Shown in pieces: positions 20,026-35,000 of a DNA stretch of 42,786 bases; position 1 is the first letter of the stretch, and every line of letters starts with the position of its first letter. Location of the stretch: positions 1 to 42,786 of the IMG/VR virus record IMGVR_UViG_3300031963_000314; one strand, 5' to 3'. The DNA is from a virus. Made by a program: the position numbers and the translations under genes. The notes under the pieces are model-generated. The model worked only from the letters and a program-made list of their open reading frames with translations. It was not told the origin of the DNA and did no database searches.

Positions 20026-23000
20026 ATTTAGTTTGACCTGCAAATTAGAGAGTTTCATATAAAACTTGTAATGAGGACCTCAACCTTTAACTAGGAGAAT
20101 AAAATGGCAATTGCCCCAGCACCAAAGTTCCCTGAGTCACCAGGGACCACATACGACCGCAAGGTCACCCCAGCAGTACCTGGCCAGCGTGGCCCACTAC
20201 GCTTCCAGGAGGGTCTCGGTACCGACACCGATATCCCTGAAGAGTTTGCTAACGGCGCTATGCAGGGCTACGTTCCTGCTGCGGGCCGACCAAACCGTAA
20301 TGCACCTGTACACACCAAGCCTGCCGAAGAGACCATGCGTGAACGTGCTCACGTAGGCTCAGCAGCATGGATAGAAGCTCCAGACTACCTAGGCGAGTTC
20401 TCTACCGGCTCGTTCCAGGACTACGGAACTAACACCTACGAAGAGAAGTTCGTTAGCGGCTCGCACCAGCAGCGCGTTAACCCTGCTCAGGTTCAGGACT
20501 AATTTAGTCGGTACTTAACCCCGTCTGCCCTATGTAGGCGGGCGGGGTTAAGTTTCTTAAAGGCAGGACATCATGGCCCTCATTAAGGGTAAAGAAGTAA
20601 AAGAGACACCGAGACAGGTGCCCGCTAATCCTCGTCTTTGGAACATGATTACTACACAAGCAAAAACTAAATTTGCTAAGTATCCTTCTCCTGCCGCAGC
20701 TCACTGGGTGCACTCACGCTACTTGCAGCTAGGTGGGCGCTTTGTGGACTCTGAGAAAGATGTCGACCCTAGATTTAGAGACAGGGCTCAAGAAGCCATG
20801 GACAAAAAAGAAGAAAAAGCTAAGAAAAAGGTCACTAAAGACGTCAGCAAAAAGGTCACCAATAACTAGCACTTCAAGCGTTAAATATTATTTTTGCGCT
20901 ACACTAGTAACTATACGATGCACCTGACCTAGAACCGGAAGCGTTTTAATTTAATGTCAATCGACTTTTCACCCCCCAGTTATAGAGCGGCGTCTTCTGA
21001 CCTAACCATCTCTATTTCTCCGCTCGGACTTGTAGAGCTTGCTGATGAAGAGTTTGAGGTACACGGTCCTCGCCTAAACCGCTACTCACTTAACTGGGCC
21101 ATGTACCTTGGCCACCACACCGGATTTCGTCGCCAGGCCGGCGAGCCCTCTATTGTCCTAAATTATTACAGGGCAATTACCGATTTTATTATTAACTTCA
21201 CATTTAGCAAGGGCGTACAGTTCCGCTCAGCTAAGGCCACCGAAGCTATCGTCCCGTCACTTCTAGAGCGAATCTGGGAAGTAGACAACAACAAGTCCAC
21301 CGTTCTCTGGGAAATTGGACAGCAGGGCGGCGTGTCCGGTGACTGCTTTATTAAGGTTGCTTACGAAGAGGCTTACACAGATGCAGCTGGGGGATACCAC
21401 CCGGGTCGTGTTCGCATCCTGCCCCTTAACTCGTCTTTTGCATTCCCTGAGTTCCATCCACATGACCGCGAGCGCCTTATCCGTTTCAAGCTCAAGTACC
21501 GCTTTTGGGGCACCTCGCTAGAAGGTACTCGTCAGGTTTACACCTATACTGAAATCCTCACGGACGACATGATTGAGGAGTATCTAAATGATGAACTTAT
21601 TGACTCGCGCCCTAACCCACTCGGTGTTATACCTATCATTCATATTCCTAATGTTCGTGTCTCTGGTTCTCCTTGGGGTCTTAGCGACTGCAATGAAATT
21701 ATTAGCATTAACCGCGTATATAACGAGACCGCTACGGACATTGCGGACATCATCAACTACCACGCAGCCCCTGTAACTGTTATCACAGGCGCTAAAGCTT
21801 CTCAGCTTGAGAAGGGCGCTAACAAGGTTTGGGGAGGCCTTCCAAAAGACGCTAAGGTTATGAACCTAGAGGGCGGCGGCACAGGTCTAAAGGGAGCTAT
21901 GGACTTCATGGACCGCCTAAAGCGAACTATGCACGAAATGACTGGTGTGCCCGAGACCGCCTTGGGAACTGCCCAGCCTATCTCAAACACCTCTGGTGTT
22001 GCACTTAGCATTCAGTTCCAGCCTTTGATGAACCGCTACCACCAGAAGATTGTGCAGTATGCGCATGGCCTAGAGCGAGTTAACGAGTTGGTTCTTCGCA
22101 CCCTAGCGATTAAAGAACCCGAGACGTTCTTCTTCGACCCTAACTCGACTACGCTTCCAAAGCCAGACCAACTAATGGAGCTAGACCCGGCTGACCCAGA
22201 GACTTACCGCACCTACTGCCACTTCCCTCCACCGCTACCTCTAGACAAGCTAATCGTCTTGAACGAGGTGCAGTCACTATTGTCTCTAGGCTTGCAGTCT
22301 AAGGAAGGCGCTCTGCGTGACCTTGGCGAGGAGTTCCCAGAGTCGAAGCTCCAGGAGATTCGCCAAGAGCTTATCGACGACGCTCTTGCTGAGGGTTCAT
22401 TGAACTTGATTAAGACCGAAATTCAGAACGAGATTATGTCTCTTACTGGAATGTCTGTAGACCCGAGCGGTAACGCTATGCCTGCTGCTCCTGAACAAGT
22501 TGCCATGGCGCAACAGGGTGCTGCACAGACACCGATTCTAGACCCTGCAATTATCGAGAACCTACGACTAGGTGAAGCAAAAGTTAGAACCAGGCTTGTA
22601 ACTGAAGCCTATGGCACCCGACTTCCGCAACGCCAAGTTCCGCAGGATTATCAAAAATAATGCGGGTTTAGCAACAAAATAATAAAAATGTCAAGTCATA
22701 CTTGATATTGAAAACACACCGAGCGGTCATACGAGCTACGGACGCAAGTCCACATGAAAAACGACCTAAAGAAACTAAGGAATCAACATGGAAACAGCAG
22801 AAACTCAGGCTGTTGCTGCAGAGGCATTTGCCGCTGAAGCAGGAGTCACACCAGTAGTAACAAGCACTGACGCTGATGCGCCAGCTGCTATCAACATCAC
22901 CGAAACCCCCACCACCCCAGCCTCTTCTAAGTCATACACTGAAGAGGACTTGGCTAAGGTCAGGGCTCAGGAAAAAGACAAGCTCTATCCTCAAATTGAC

Positions 23001-26000
23001 AAGCTAAAGTCTGAACTCGAAGAGCTAAAAAAGGCTCGCGAAGAAGAAGTAGCTGCCAAGCTTGCGGAAAAAGAGTCCAAGGATGCTGAGGCCCGCGCAG
23101 CGGCTGAGGCTGACATGGACGTTCGAGACCTGCTTAAGCAGAAAGAACTCGAATTCAACGAGCAGTTGGAGCGTGAGCGTCAGGAACGCGAACGCGCCTT
23201 CGCGCTACTGGAGCGAGAGAAGCAGTTTACAGAACTCCAGTCTTACAGGCAGACACTGCTGGAGACTGAGCGGGAAAACATCATCCCCGAACTTGTAGAC
23301 CTCATCGCGGGCAGTACCCGTGAGGAGCTCACACAAAGCGTTGAGAGCTTGAAAGAGCGCTCAGCAAAAATTCTTGAGAGTGCACAAGCAGCGATGCAGA
23401 ACACTCGAAGGGAAATGACAGGCACAAAGGCTACTTTGCCGCCTGCCGGGCCAATGGACATCAATTCGGAGCAACGTAACTTCACGGCTGAGGAAATCTC
23501 AGCCATGCCGATGAACGAATACGCAAAATATCGCCAACGTCTATTGAGCGACAAAGCTCAGGGACGCGGGCAGGGTCTGTTCGGTAACTAACCTAAACCC
23601 AAGTCAATCACTACGTCTTTAAGGAGACAACCACATGGCATCAGGTATTACGGGAACTGGCAATCTAGCCGCAGCCCCTACCTCATACTCGGGTACTAAC
23701 ACCCAGCTAACTCAGGCGATTCAGCAAATCTGGTCAAAGGAAATCCTTTTCCAGGCTATGCCAATCCTTCGCTTTGAGCAGTTCGCAGTTAAGAAGACTG
23801 AACTAGGTGTTGCACCTGGTCTTCAGATTAACTTCCTACGTTACAACAACCTTGGAGTTGCATCACCACTTGTTGAAGGTGTTCGTATGCAGACCAACGC
23901 GTTGACCGCACAGCAGTTCTCAATCACCGTTTCGGAGCACGGTTACGCACTAGCAGTTTCAGAGCTATTGCTTAACGCTTCATTCGATGATGTAATGGCT
24001 TCGGCATCGCGTCTTCTAGGCCGTAACATGGCCCTTTACCTAGACAAGTTGAGCCGCGACACCCTATACAGCGCGACCTCAACCATCTACGGTGAAGACC
24101 GCACCGACATGCTCGCAATCACCGACGGAACTGGTACCTTCAACCAGTACGCATACGGTACTCTTGGAACCAGCCGTGCTTCAATGACCGGTAACTTCCA
24201 CTTGACCCCACGCACCGTCAAGGATGCAGTTGAGACCCTCTCGACTAAGAACATCCCAAGACTAGGCGAGACCTACGTTGCTTTCGTGCACCCACACCAG
24301 AGCCGCCGTTTGCGCGACACTGCTGAGTTCATTGAAGTAACCAAGTACGCAGCACCTGGTAACTTCATGCTTGGTGAAATCGGCCGTCTATACGACACCG
24401 TATTCATCGAGACCACCCAGGTTCGCAAGGTTGTCGGTGGAGCAGGAACCAGCTACACCGCTGACACTGCAGTCACCCCAACCGTAACCCCTGGTGGTGG
24501 CTACATTACCCCAGCTGAGTTCACCGGTAACGGTGGCGCAGACCGCTACGACTCTATCTTCATTGGAGACAACGCATTCGGTCACGCTATCTCACTACCT
24601 GTTGAGCTTCGCGACGGTGGTATCCTCGACTTCGGTCGTGAGCACGCACTAGCATGGTACTCAATCTTCGGTCTTGGTCTAATCACTGACCAGGCTGTTG
24701 TGATTGCAGAAACCAACTAGTAACAACTTGTCAAGGGGGGTCAGCAATGGCCCCCCTTTTCAAACCCAAATCAGCTATTAATTAGGAGAACACACCGTGG
24801 CAACACAAAAAAGAGCAACCGATTTTACCGGTCGTCAGCGCGAGCAGCTTCAGGCTGAAGCGATTGAAAAGCAGCAGGAAGCTGCAAACAACATGGCTAT
24901 GGCCACTGCTGAGGCAGCGTTTAAGGCAGAGCACGAAGTTCTAGACGCAACCAAGCCAAACAGGGTAGAAACCGTAGTTGTTGAAGAGATTAAGAAAACC
25001 TCTGAAAACGCATCTGTAGTTATCCGTGTATCTGAGGACATTGAGTCAATGACCTTTGGAGCAGGAAACTACTACAGTTTTAAAGCCGGTCAGAAGTACG
25101 AAGTAATCCCAGAGATTGCAAATCACCTCGAAGCAAAAGGTTATCTAGCAGCTAGACTCTAGACCTATTTGCAAACACTACAGCGGGCTTAGGCCCGCTG
25201 TTTTGTTTATCCAGACATTTTTGCTGCAGTAAGGCAACATAGAAGTAGTCAATTTGTAAAGGGTCTTTTATGGCAACTCTCACGGAACTTGTGGAAAAGG
25301 TAAGGACTGAGTTAAACGACCAGCCTAAACAGTTCACCAAGTCATTTACCGGTGACGGTTCTACCAAGGACTTTACTTTGGGGTATAAGCCCCTAGACCT
25401 TACTACCCTTATGGTCACTGTGAATGGTACAGTACAAGCCAACCCAACAAATTACACCGCCGAGGCTAACCACGGCGTAATCCACTTCACCTCTGCCCCA
25501 GCTAACAACGCTGTAATTAGGATAACTGGAAGCGTTTTCAGGTACTTTTCAGAAGCGGACTTAGAATACTTTGTCAATACTGCCGTAGGACAGCACCTAC
25601 TTAACCGCACAGACCGGTTTGGCACGCAAATGACAATAAGCATGTTGCCAGAGGTCGAGGCCTACCCCGTCACGATTCTGTCTACTATTGAGGCTCTATA
25701 TGCCCTGGCAACAGACGCTTCGTTTGATATAGATATCCATGCTCCTGATGGTGTGACTATCCCGCGTGCTCAGCGCTACAGCCAGCTTATGAATCTAATA
25801 GGCCAGCGACAGGAACAGTACCGCAACATCTGCTCTGCTCTAAACATTGGTCTATGGAAGATTGAAATAGGAGTGCTACGCCGCGTGAGCCGTACCACAA
25901 ATAAACTTGTTCCAATCTACATGACTCAAGAAATTGATGATTCTCGCAGGCCGGAACGAGTCTACATTGAGAACAACCTTAATGGCCGTGTTCCTGCGCC

Positions 26001-29000
26001 TAGCACGGTCGGTATCTATGACCTAATCGTAGAGCAGGGAGACACTTTCTCGGTAACGCTAGACTTCCCAGACGACACTAACTTTAGTGATTTGGTATTT
26101 AAGGCGCAAATTCGTACCTACCCTGGCTCACCTACTCTTTGGGCTACTATGACTGTCACTGTCAACAACCCTACGTTAAAGAAACTTACTGTATCCATGA
26201 CTCCGGAGCAGACTACAAACCTTCCTGTTCGCTGTGCGTGGGACATCCAGGCAACTTCTATATCAAACCCAGACTTTGTTAGAACCTACCTCAGGGGCCA
26301 GGTATTCGTTAACAGGCAGGTGACCCTAGACTAATGCCAGACGAGATTATTGTTACGCCATCGCCAGCCATTACAGTAACTGTACTGTCTGGTCAGCCTG
26401 GTCCTCAGGGTGTTCCTGGAGACCTTGACGAAGTATACGAGGCTATTCCATCCTTGGTGTCTTATACTCATAATCAGGTCTCCGTAGCTACTACGTGGAC
26501 CATCACCCACAACCTAAACTTCCGCCCAAATGTAACGGTGTTTGATAGCGCCAACACTATGGTCGAAGGGTCAATAACCCACATCTCTAATACCCAACTA
26601 TCAGTTAGTTTTTCTGCTGGTATTTCGGGCACGGCGTATCTCTCATAACTAACCTACTTATCTTAAGGAGATAAACACATGTCACGTTCATTTTTGACGG
26701 GTATTAACCTAAATAAGAACGAACTTCTAAACGCTAGAATCCAGAACCTGTCTTCAGCACCTTCTAGCCCTGTTGCTGGTCAGATTTACTACAACACTGG
26801 CGACAACACCCTCCGCTATTACAGCGGGACTGCATGGGTTACCCTAGCCCAAGGCGGGGACCTGTCCAGTGCTATTTCAGCAGCAATCGATGCTCTGACC
26901 ACAAATGACATTGAAGAGGGTCTAAATCTCTACTTTACCGACGAGCGTGCTCAGGACGCAGTAGGTAACGCAGTTGGAACCGGTCTGTCATACAACGACG
27001 GTAGCGGCGCAATCTCTCCTGACCTTACTTACCTAGTAGACAAGACAACTGCACAAACGCTAACTAACAAGACGCTTACCTCACCTAAGCTAAACGAGGA
27101 TGTTGCTGTTACTTCTACCGCAACCGAACTTAACATCCTTGATGGTGCGACCCTCAGCACCACTGAGTTGAACTACGTAGATGGTGTTACCAGCTCTATC
27201 CAGACGCAGTTGGACGCAAAGCTACCTAAGGCTGGTGGCACCATGACTGGTGCTATTGCAATGGGCACTAACAAGATTACTGGTCTTGGAACCCCTACCG
27301 ATGCAACAGACGCTGCAACTAAGGCGTATGTTGATGCTGTAGCCGAGGGGCTCCACATTCACGAATCAGTTAGAGTTGCTACTGGTGCAAACGTTTCAAT
27401 TGCAAATGGCCTTGAAAATGGAGACACCCTTAGTGGAGTAACCCTTGCAACTGGCGACCGCGTTCTTGTAAAGGACCAGACAACTACCTCGGAGAACGGT
27501 ATCTATGTCGTTCAGGCTTCAGGGCAAGCGGTACGTGCACTGGACTTTGACACTGCACTAGAGGTAGACAGCGGAGACTTTGTTTTTGTAACCTCTGGAA
27601 CTTACGCTAACACTGGTTGGGTACAGACAAGCCGCCCAGCAACAGTCGGCACAGATGCCATTTCCTTCCAGCAGTTCTCTGGTGCTGGCACCTTCACTGC
27701 AGGTAACGGTCTAACCATAACTGGCAGCGAGTTTAACGTAGTCGGAACAGCTGACCGAATTACAGCAAACGCTGACAGCATCGATATTGCTTCTACCTAC
27801 GCTGGTCAGTCAAGCATTGTTACCGTTGGAACCATCACCACCGGTGTATGGAATGGCACTGACATTGCTATTGCAGACGGTGGTACTGGTGCTTCAACTG
27901 CTGCTGGTGCTCGCACAAACCTAGGCGCTACTACCAAGTACGCAGTCAGCAACGGTGCGTTGACCGCTTCTAGCGGCGTAGTTACCTGGACCGTGACCCA
28001 CAGCCTCGGCACCTCAGACGTAACCGTACAGGTTCGCAACCTTACCAGCAAGGAACTAGTAGAGGTAGACGTGGTAATCACCGACACCAACACCGTCACC
28101 CTCTCGTGGGTCTCTGGTGGCGAGCTGGCAGATGCTTACCGCGTAGTCGTGGTAGGCTAATTACCTTAAAGGAAAATAGTTTTGTCAAGAAAATTTCTAA
28201 CACCCGTAGGCCTACCGTCTGGCAGCACCTTGCCAGCGGCAGGTTCGGCGGGAGATTTATTCTTCAAAACTACTGACACCACTGTCTATGCACACGATGG
28301 TACATCGTGGGTTGCTCAAAAGACCGCTGCAGGTGAAGGCGGTAACATAGACGGTGGAACATCGGGCAGCGTTTACGGCGGTACCACACCAATTGATGGC
28401 GGAGATTCAGGGAGTTTCTAATGGCACAACAAATTCAAATCAGACGAGATACAGCGGCAAACTGGACATCAGCAAACCCCATACTTGCCTCTGGTGAAAT
28501 TGGTTTTGAGACAGACACAGGCCGCTTTAAGATTGGTAACGGAAGCACAGCTTGGACTTCTCGTTCGTATGCTGCTCCTGCAATTAACGCCGTGTCTGAC
28601 CACGCCGCCCTGACTACAAGCGTACATGGAATTGAAGATACCGCAGACCTCGTTGTCACTAGCGACTTAGCTCTTCTAGCTCCGCTTGCTGGCCCTACCT
28701 TCTCAGGCACTGTAACCCTCCCTAGCACCACTTCGATAGGCGACGTTAGTTCCACCGAACTTGCTTACGTCAACGGCGTTACAAGCGCCATACAGACCCA
28801 ACTAGATGGCAAACTAGCATCTAGCACCGCCTCTACCACGTACGCTCCTTTGTCTGGGCCAACCTTTACTGGGACAGTAACCCTACCAAACACCACATCT
28901 ATTGGCGATGTTTCATCAGCAGAAATAGGCTACGTAAATGGAGTGACCTCGGCAATCCAAACTCAGTTAGATGCTAAGGCTCCTCTTGCAAACCCAACAT

Positions 29001-32000
29001 TTACGGGAACCGTCTCCGGCATTACCAAGAGCATGGTTAGTCTTGGTAACGTTGACAACACGGCTGATGCTGACAAACCAGTTTCAACTGCAACTCAAAC
29101 TGCCCTTGACGCAAAACTAGCCTTGGCTGGCGGAACCATGACCGGCAAGATTACTCTTGACGGAGACCCAAGCCAGGCACTCCACGCAGCAACTAAGCAG
29201 TATGTAGATAATCTTGCTGCTGGCCTCCACATCCACGAAGCAGTCCACGTTGCTACCACAAATACGCTTGCGGTTTTGTCAGGCGGCACAGTTACCTACA
29301 ACAACGGAACTGATGGCGTAGGCGCAACCCTGACTCTAGGCACTGCGCTAAGTACGATTGACGGTCACTCACTAACCAACGGTGACCGAGTTTTGGTTAA
29401 GAACCAGGCTACTGCGGCCCACAATGGTATCTATGTAAGGACCTCTTCTACGGTTCTTACTCGTGCAGATGACTTCAACACTGCAGCCGAGATTGCTGGT
29501 GGAGACCTAGTCTTCGTTGAGAACGGCACTCTCTACAACAGCACCTCGTGGGTAGTAGAAAACGAAGTAAACACTATTGGCACCGACGACGTATTGTGGG
29601 CGCAGTTCTCTGGTGCTGGAACAGTGACCGCTGGAACCAACGTTAGCGTTACTGGACTTCAAGTTTCAGTTGTATCAGACCCCACATTCTCCGGAGTAGT
29701 GACTGCTAGCTCAGGCGTAGCCTTCTCAGACGGTACCCAGACTAAGGTTGGCGTACCATCTATCACCACCATTTCTCAGAAGACCGATTCATACACCCTT
29801 GCTAATCTCAACGAGCGAGACACCATTATTGAGATTAACAAGGGTAGCGCAACTACGCTCACCATCCCTGCAGATGGCACTGTGAACTACCCAGTAGGAA
29901 CTACTCTAGATATCATCCAGACCGGCTCTGGTCAGGTGACCATCGCAGGCGTAATCGGAGTAACCGTTAACGCTACCCCAGGCCTAAAGTTACGTACTCA
30001 ATGGTCATCTGCTACACTATTAAAGCGGGCATCGAATACATGGCTTGTATTTGGTGACCTGTCAGCATAATAAGGACCACTAATGAGTAAACGAGCCGGT
30101 AGAAAGTCTCAACAGCAAAATGACTTTTTGCAGCCTTCCGCTCCAGTAAGCGTATCTGCTACTGACGTAGGAACTAACCGTGCGTTTAACAACGGTGCAG
30201 CAACCGTGAGTTTTAGTTTGCCTGGTGGCTCTCCTGCTGCTACCTCATTCACAGCAACTTCTAGCCCAGGCGGCTATACTGCAACCGGCTCGTCCTCGCC
30301 TCTAACTGTTGAGGGATTACAATCAAGCACTTCTTACACGTTCACCGTAACAGCCACTAACGCTTCGGGAACATCTGCCGCATCTTCGGCTTCTACTGCT
30401 ATAACCGCCACTACAGTCCCCGATACTATTGGAACCCCGACTGCGACTGCTAACGTAGACTACGACAATCTAGCTTGGACTGCCCCGTCTACTGGCGGTA
30501 AAGGTATCTCTCTTTACAGGTGGACCTCGTCTGACGGAAAAACGGGAACTACCACTTCTACCTCTGTAAACATTACTCAGGAAGCTAACACTGCTCAGAC
30601 ATACCAAGTTCGAGCAGAAAATGCAAATGGTAATGGAACGTATTCTGCCAACTCTAACAGCGTCACGACTTTACCCCCATACTTTCCCCCGTACTTTCCT
30701 CCTTATTTCCCACCGTACTTTCCACCGTCTTTTGGGCCATACTTCCCACCATATTTCGGCGGGTTTGTAGGAACATAAATCAAATAATAACTAGGAGAAA
30801 TAAATGACTGAAAAAACTTGGACTACAGAAGAGCAGCTAGCCCCAGGAATTTTTGTGTACCGTGATGCTCTTACTAACGGCATGGATGTAATAAAGAGGC
30901 TAGAGGCAGTCCTAGAAGACCCCTCTACTTACTACAACTATGAAGAGGCCTTGGTAGGATACCGCCAAAAAATGCCTCAGTACCGTGACTGCTACGACTT
31001 TAAATATAAGCGCACTGACATAGACAGCGACCAGTCTGCTGCTGGTGATGAGCTAAGGGCTGTCTGGGACACTGTGCATGAGGCCATGGTTGGTCCGGTA
31101 GCGGACTACTGCAGAAAATTTCCAATTGGCGAGCTTAAGTACTGGGAAGCTAGCAATTTTATTAAGTATGGTCCGGGACAGCACTTCCAAGAGCACACCG
31201 ACCACGGCTTCTCTTACAACAGCACACTGTCTGCTGTTCTTTACCCAAATGACGACTATGAAGGTGGGGAACTATTCTTCCGCCTGCAGGGCCTCAATGT
31301 AAAAGCGAAAGCTGGGGACCTATTCCTGTTTCCGTCTAACTTCATGTACCCGCACAGAGCAATGCCAGTTACTTCTGGATTCAAGTACTCTATTGTGACT
31401 ATGCTTGATTACAGCGCCAAGTACCACACTCCAGAGATGTATAAAGATTCTGGGGACTAGTACCTAAAACACTGCGCACATTAATTCGGAACACGACATT
31501 TAGGACTAACAATTGACAAGCATAATTAAGTTTTTTTCTAATCGCTCTTGGCTAACCCCTAATAGCATGTCAAAGCCGGAACCTATCATAAAAACTATTC
31601 CAGAATGGTATAGAAAGTCGGACAAGTTTGCTGTAGACCCCGTGACCAATGAAGTCTGGGTAGGCCCTGATGGCGGTAAAATGCCAACATGGAAAGCTTG
31701 TCCAGCAGTGTTTGATGTAATGGGCGCGGGGTATGCTCTTATGACCCCCTGTGATTTAGAGTTCTATCTAGACCAAGAGGGGGTTATACAGGTAAGAATA
31801 GAAAACCCCGCATACAAGGATTTTTGCACTAAACGTCCTCCAATGCCGCAGTTTAAAAACCCGGATGGATATCACCCTCACCATTTTGCTTGGTATCCTG
31901 ACTGGGGAATCGGTGTTCCAGAAGGCTATAGCGTTCTTTACACCCAGCCTTTAAACAGGTTTGAGCTTCCTTTTTTAACCACTAGCGGAGTCGTTGACAA

Positions 32001-35000
32001 CGATGTCATAAACCAGCCTGGAATGATGCCGTTTTTTCTTAGCAGGTCTTTCCTGGGCATCCTGCCCGCAGGCACTGTCTATGCGCAAATGCTGCCGTTT
32101 AAACGAGACAACTGGGAGTCTGAGACAGTTATTAGGTCACAAGAAGAGATTGTTGAAAAATATAAAGAGTCGGCAGAAACATACAGAATACCTAATGGCG
32201 GAGTCTATAAAGACAAGGTTTGGACAAAGAGGTCCTACAAGTAATGACGTTGTCGGATAGGGCTTACAAAACTATTTCGGAACTTCTTGCGGAAACCAGA
32301 GACAAAGGCGGCCGCTACGTAGAAGCCCCTGAGTTTGTAGTTGACGGCTATCCTAGGTCTGCTAATACATTCTTGGTTACCGCCTTAAACCTGTCCTGGC
32401 CTAATATGTCTGTGAAAAGTCACGGCCACGATTCAAAACATCTCTCAGCTGCTGACGGCCTAGTTCCGGTAGTATCGGTAATCAGAAACCCAGTAGACGC
32501 AATCGCCTCTTACGCTGTTCACCTATCCCTTTATGACCCAGATAGAATCAATAATTTAGATTTATTGATTGGCCTCTACGGGGACATGTCGAAGCAAGCC
32601 CTCGACAATCCACATGTGCTCGCTATCCCATTTGAGGAAGTAGTCTCTGATGTAGCCGGCACACTAGACTTGCTAGAGAGCAAATACGCGCTGAAGAATA
32701 GGGTGCGCGTTAGTCCTGAGGAAATACTCAGTCAGACGCAAGACCTTAGTAAGCGGGTTAATTTAGATAAAGAGGCGTTTACTAAAATGGGCCATGTTCC
32801 TAGAGACAAGGACCCGGTACACGCAGAAGTTTTGGCAAAACTGCAAGGCCCAGAGCATGAGAGGGTGCTAAGCAGATTGACTAAGCTGTATAACAGCGTA
32901 ATTGCCCAGTATTACTCGGGTAATAAATGATAATCTATAGGGGAATTATATAAGGCTTACCTGGTGTGCAGGTGAGGAATGAAATACCCGACAAGGTACG
33001 AGAGTAAAGCCCTCTGCAGAGGTGACAGGGGGCTTTACTTATTCCCCGACAAAGGGACAATATTTAAGTATACTGAAAAAGAGTATTATGAGAGCGTATA
33101 CACCAGGCGGCCGATTCGACTCAGACTTCGAATCAGACAGTATCAGTGATGGTATCACTGAGGACTTAACCAACCCTGCCGGAACCATGGCTAAGTGGTG
33201 GAAGTATAACGCAGCCGCATCTGTTAAAGACCCTGTGTATGACGTAGAGCCAGTAGGCGCTGGTCGCGTGTGGACAGGCGCGTTTGACCTAAAGGTAGCC
33301 AGGGCAACCCTGACTCAGGGCTCTAACGCACTTAACGAGCGCGGTTTCTACAACGTTGACGTTCTGCACCTAACCACCAACATTGATGACCTTTACGACA
33401 TTAGCCCTGAGTTGTTCCTGAATCGTGCGCTAATTAGCCCTAATATTGACTTAGCAAACAAGTACCGCGTTGTATGGAAAAACCAGGTTTACCGCCCAAT
33501 CCGTACACAATCAGCCGGACTAGTAGCCGAGCGCCACACCCTAGTAGTTCTTGACCTTATCCAGGTAGCTCCAGATGAGCTGGTAAACGACACCCAGTTC
33601 CTGGCCTACGCCCAACCATAGGAAAAAAATGGCTAAAGATAAAAACCCTGACCCGTATTTTGTGACTCAAATTAAAGACCTTGAGGGTAACTACCATGAT
33701 TATGAGGTCACCAATAATGCTGATTTTGCGCACCAGACCCATAAAATCATCACTAAACATTTTCCTCACTATGAGCCTGTATTAGTTACCAGAAATGACG
33801 GTGACTATGAGAAGTCAACTACAGTGGACGCGCAGAAGAAAAGATATAAGAACTACAGCCAGGTTACGCGAGATGTTGATGCCAAGAAGAGCGCTGCTAA
33901 GCCAGCCGCTGCTAAGCCAGCCGCTGCTAAGCCAGCCGCTGCTAAGCCAGCCGCTGCTAAGCCAGCCGCTGCTAAGCCAGCCGCTGCTAAGCCAGCCGCT
34001 AAGAAGGCAGCCCCTGCTGTTAAGCCAGCAGCTAAGCCAGCAGCTAAGCCAGCAGCTAAGCCAGCAGTCAAGAAGGCTGCTGCACCGAAGAAGAAGTAAT
34101 GGACAAGAAGAAGCCCGTCTGGGAAAAGCCAGACCCTACCAAAAAAGACAAGCCGCTATCTAGCAAGAAGAAGGCTGCCGCCAAGGCTAAGGCCAAGGCT
34201 GCTGGTCGTCCTTACCCTAACCTAGTAGACAACATGAACGCAGCAAAGAAGAAGAAAAATGGCAAGTGAAGCTTGGCAGAAAAAAGAAGGCAAGGCCAAG
34301 AAGGGCGGCCTGAATGAAAAGGGCCGTAAGTCTTACGAGAAGGCCAACCCTGGCTCTGACCTAAAAGCCCCAGTTAAGTCTGGGGACAACCCTCGCCGTG
34401 CCTCGTTCTTGGCACGCATGGGCGGAAACCCTGGCCCAGAGCGTAAACCAAATGGCGAACCTACTCGTCTTCTGCTATCATTGCAGGCATGGGGAGCATC
34501 CTCAAAAGCCGACGCTAAGAAGAAGGCTGCGGCTATGTCTAAGCGACTAGAAAGCAAGAAGAAGAGTGGCAAATAAAAAGCCTTCGCCTTTGAACAGGGC
34601 GGCTCAGGCTCGGCGTAACGCTGAGTCTAAGGCGCTTCAACCAAAACTTAAAGCTGCTGCTAAGGGCACTGGCCCTATCAAGAGCGCAGCTGAAAAGCGG
34701 ATGAGCACCCGCTCAGCTGTAAAGAACAATGCCATCAAGGACCAGGAGAAATAATTATGTGCAATGGAAACTGCACCTGTGGCAAGGAAAAGAAGGAGCC
34801 TACTAATGGCTAACACCCCAAAACCAGTTCGTAAGACCAGAGCTGCCGGTATGGCAGTGTCTAGGGCTAGCGGCACTAAAAAAGAGCCTGGCGCTTACGC
34901 TAAGTTTGAAAGAGCTTCAGACAAGATGGCTAAGGGCGGTCCAAAGAAGGTCGGCGGAGCGCCTAAATCACAAGGGCCTAAATCGAAAGGAGCCTACTAA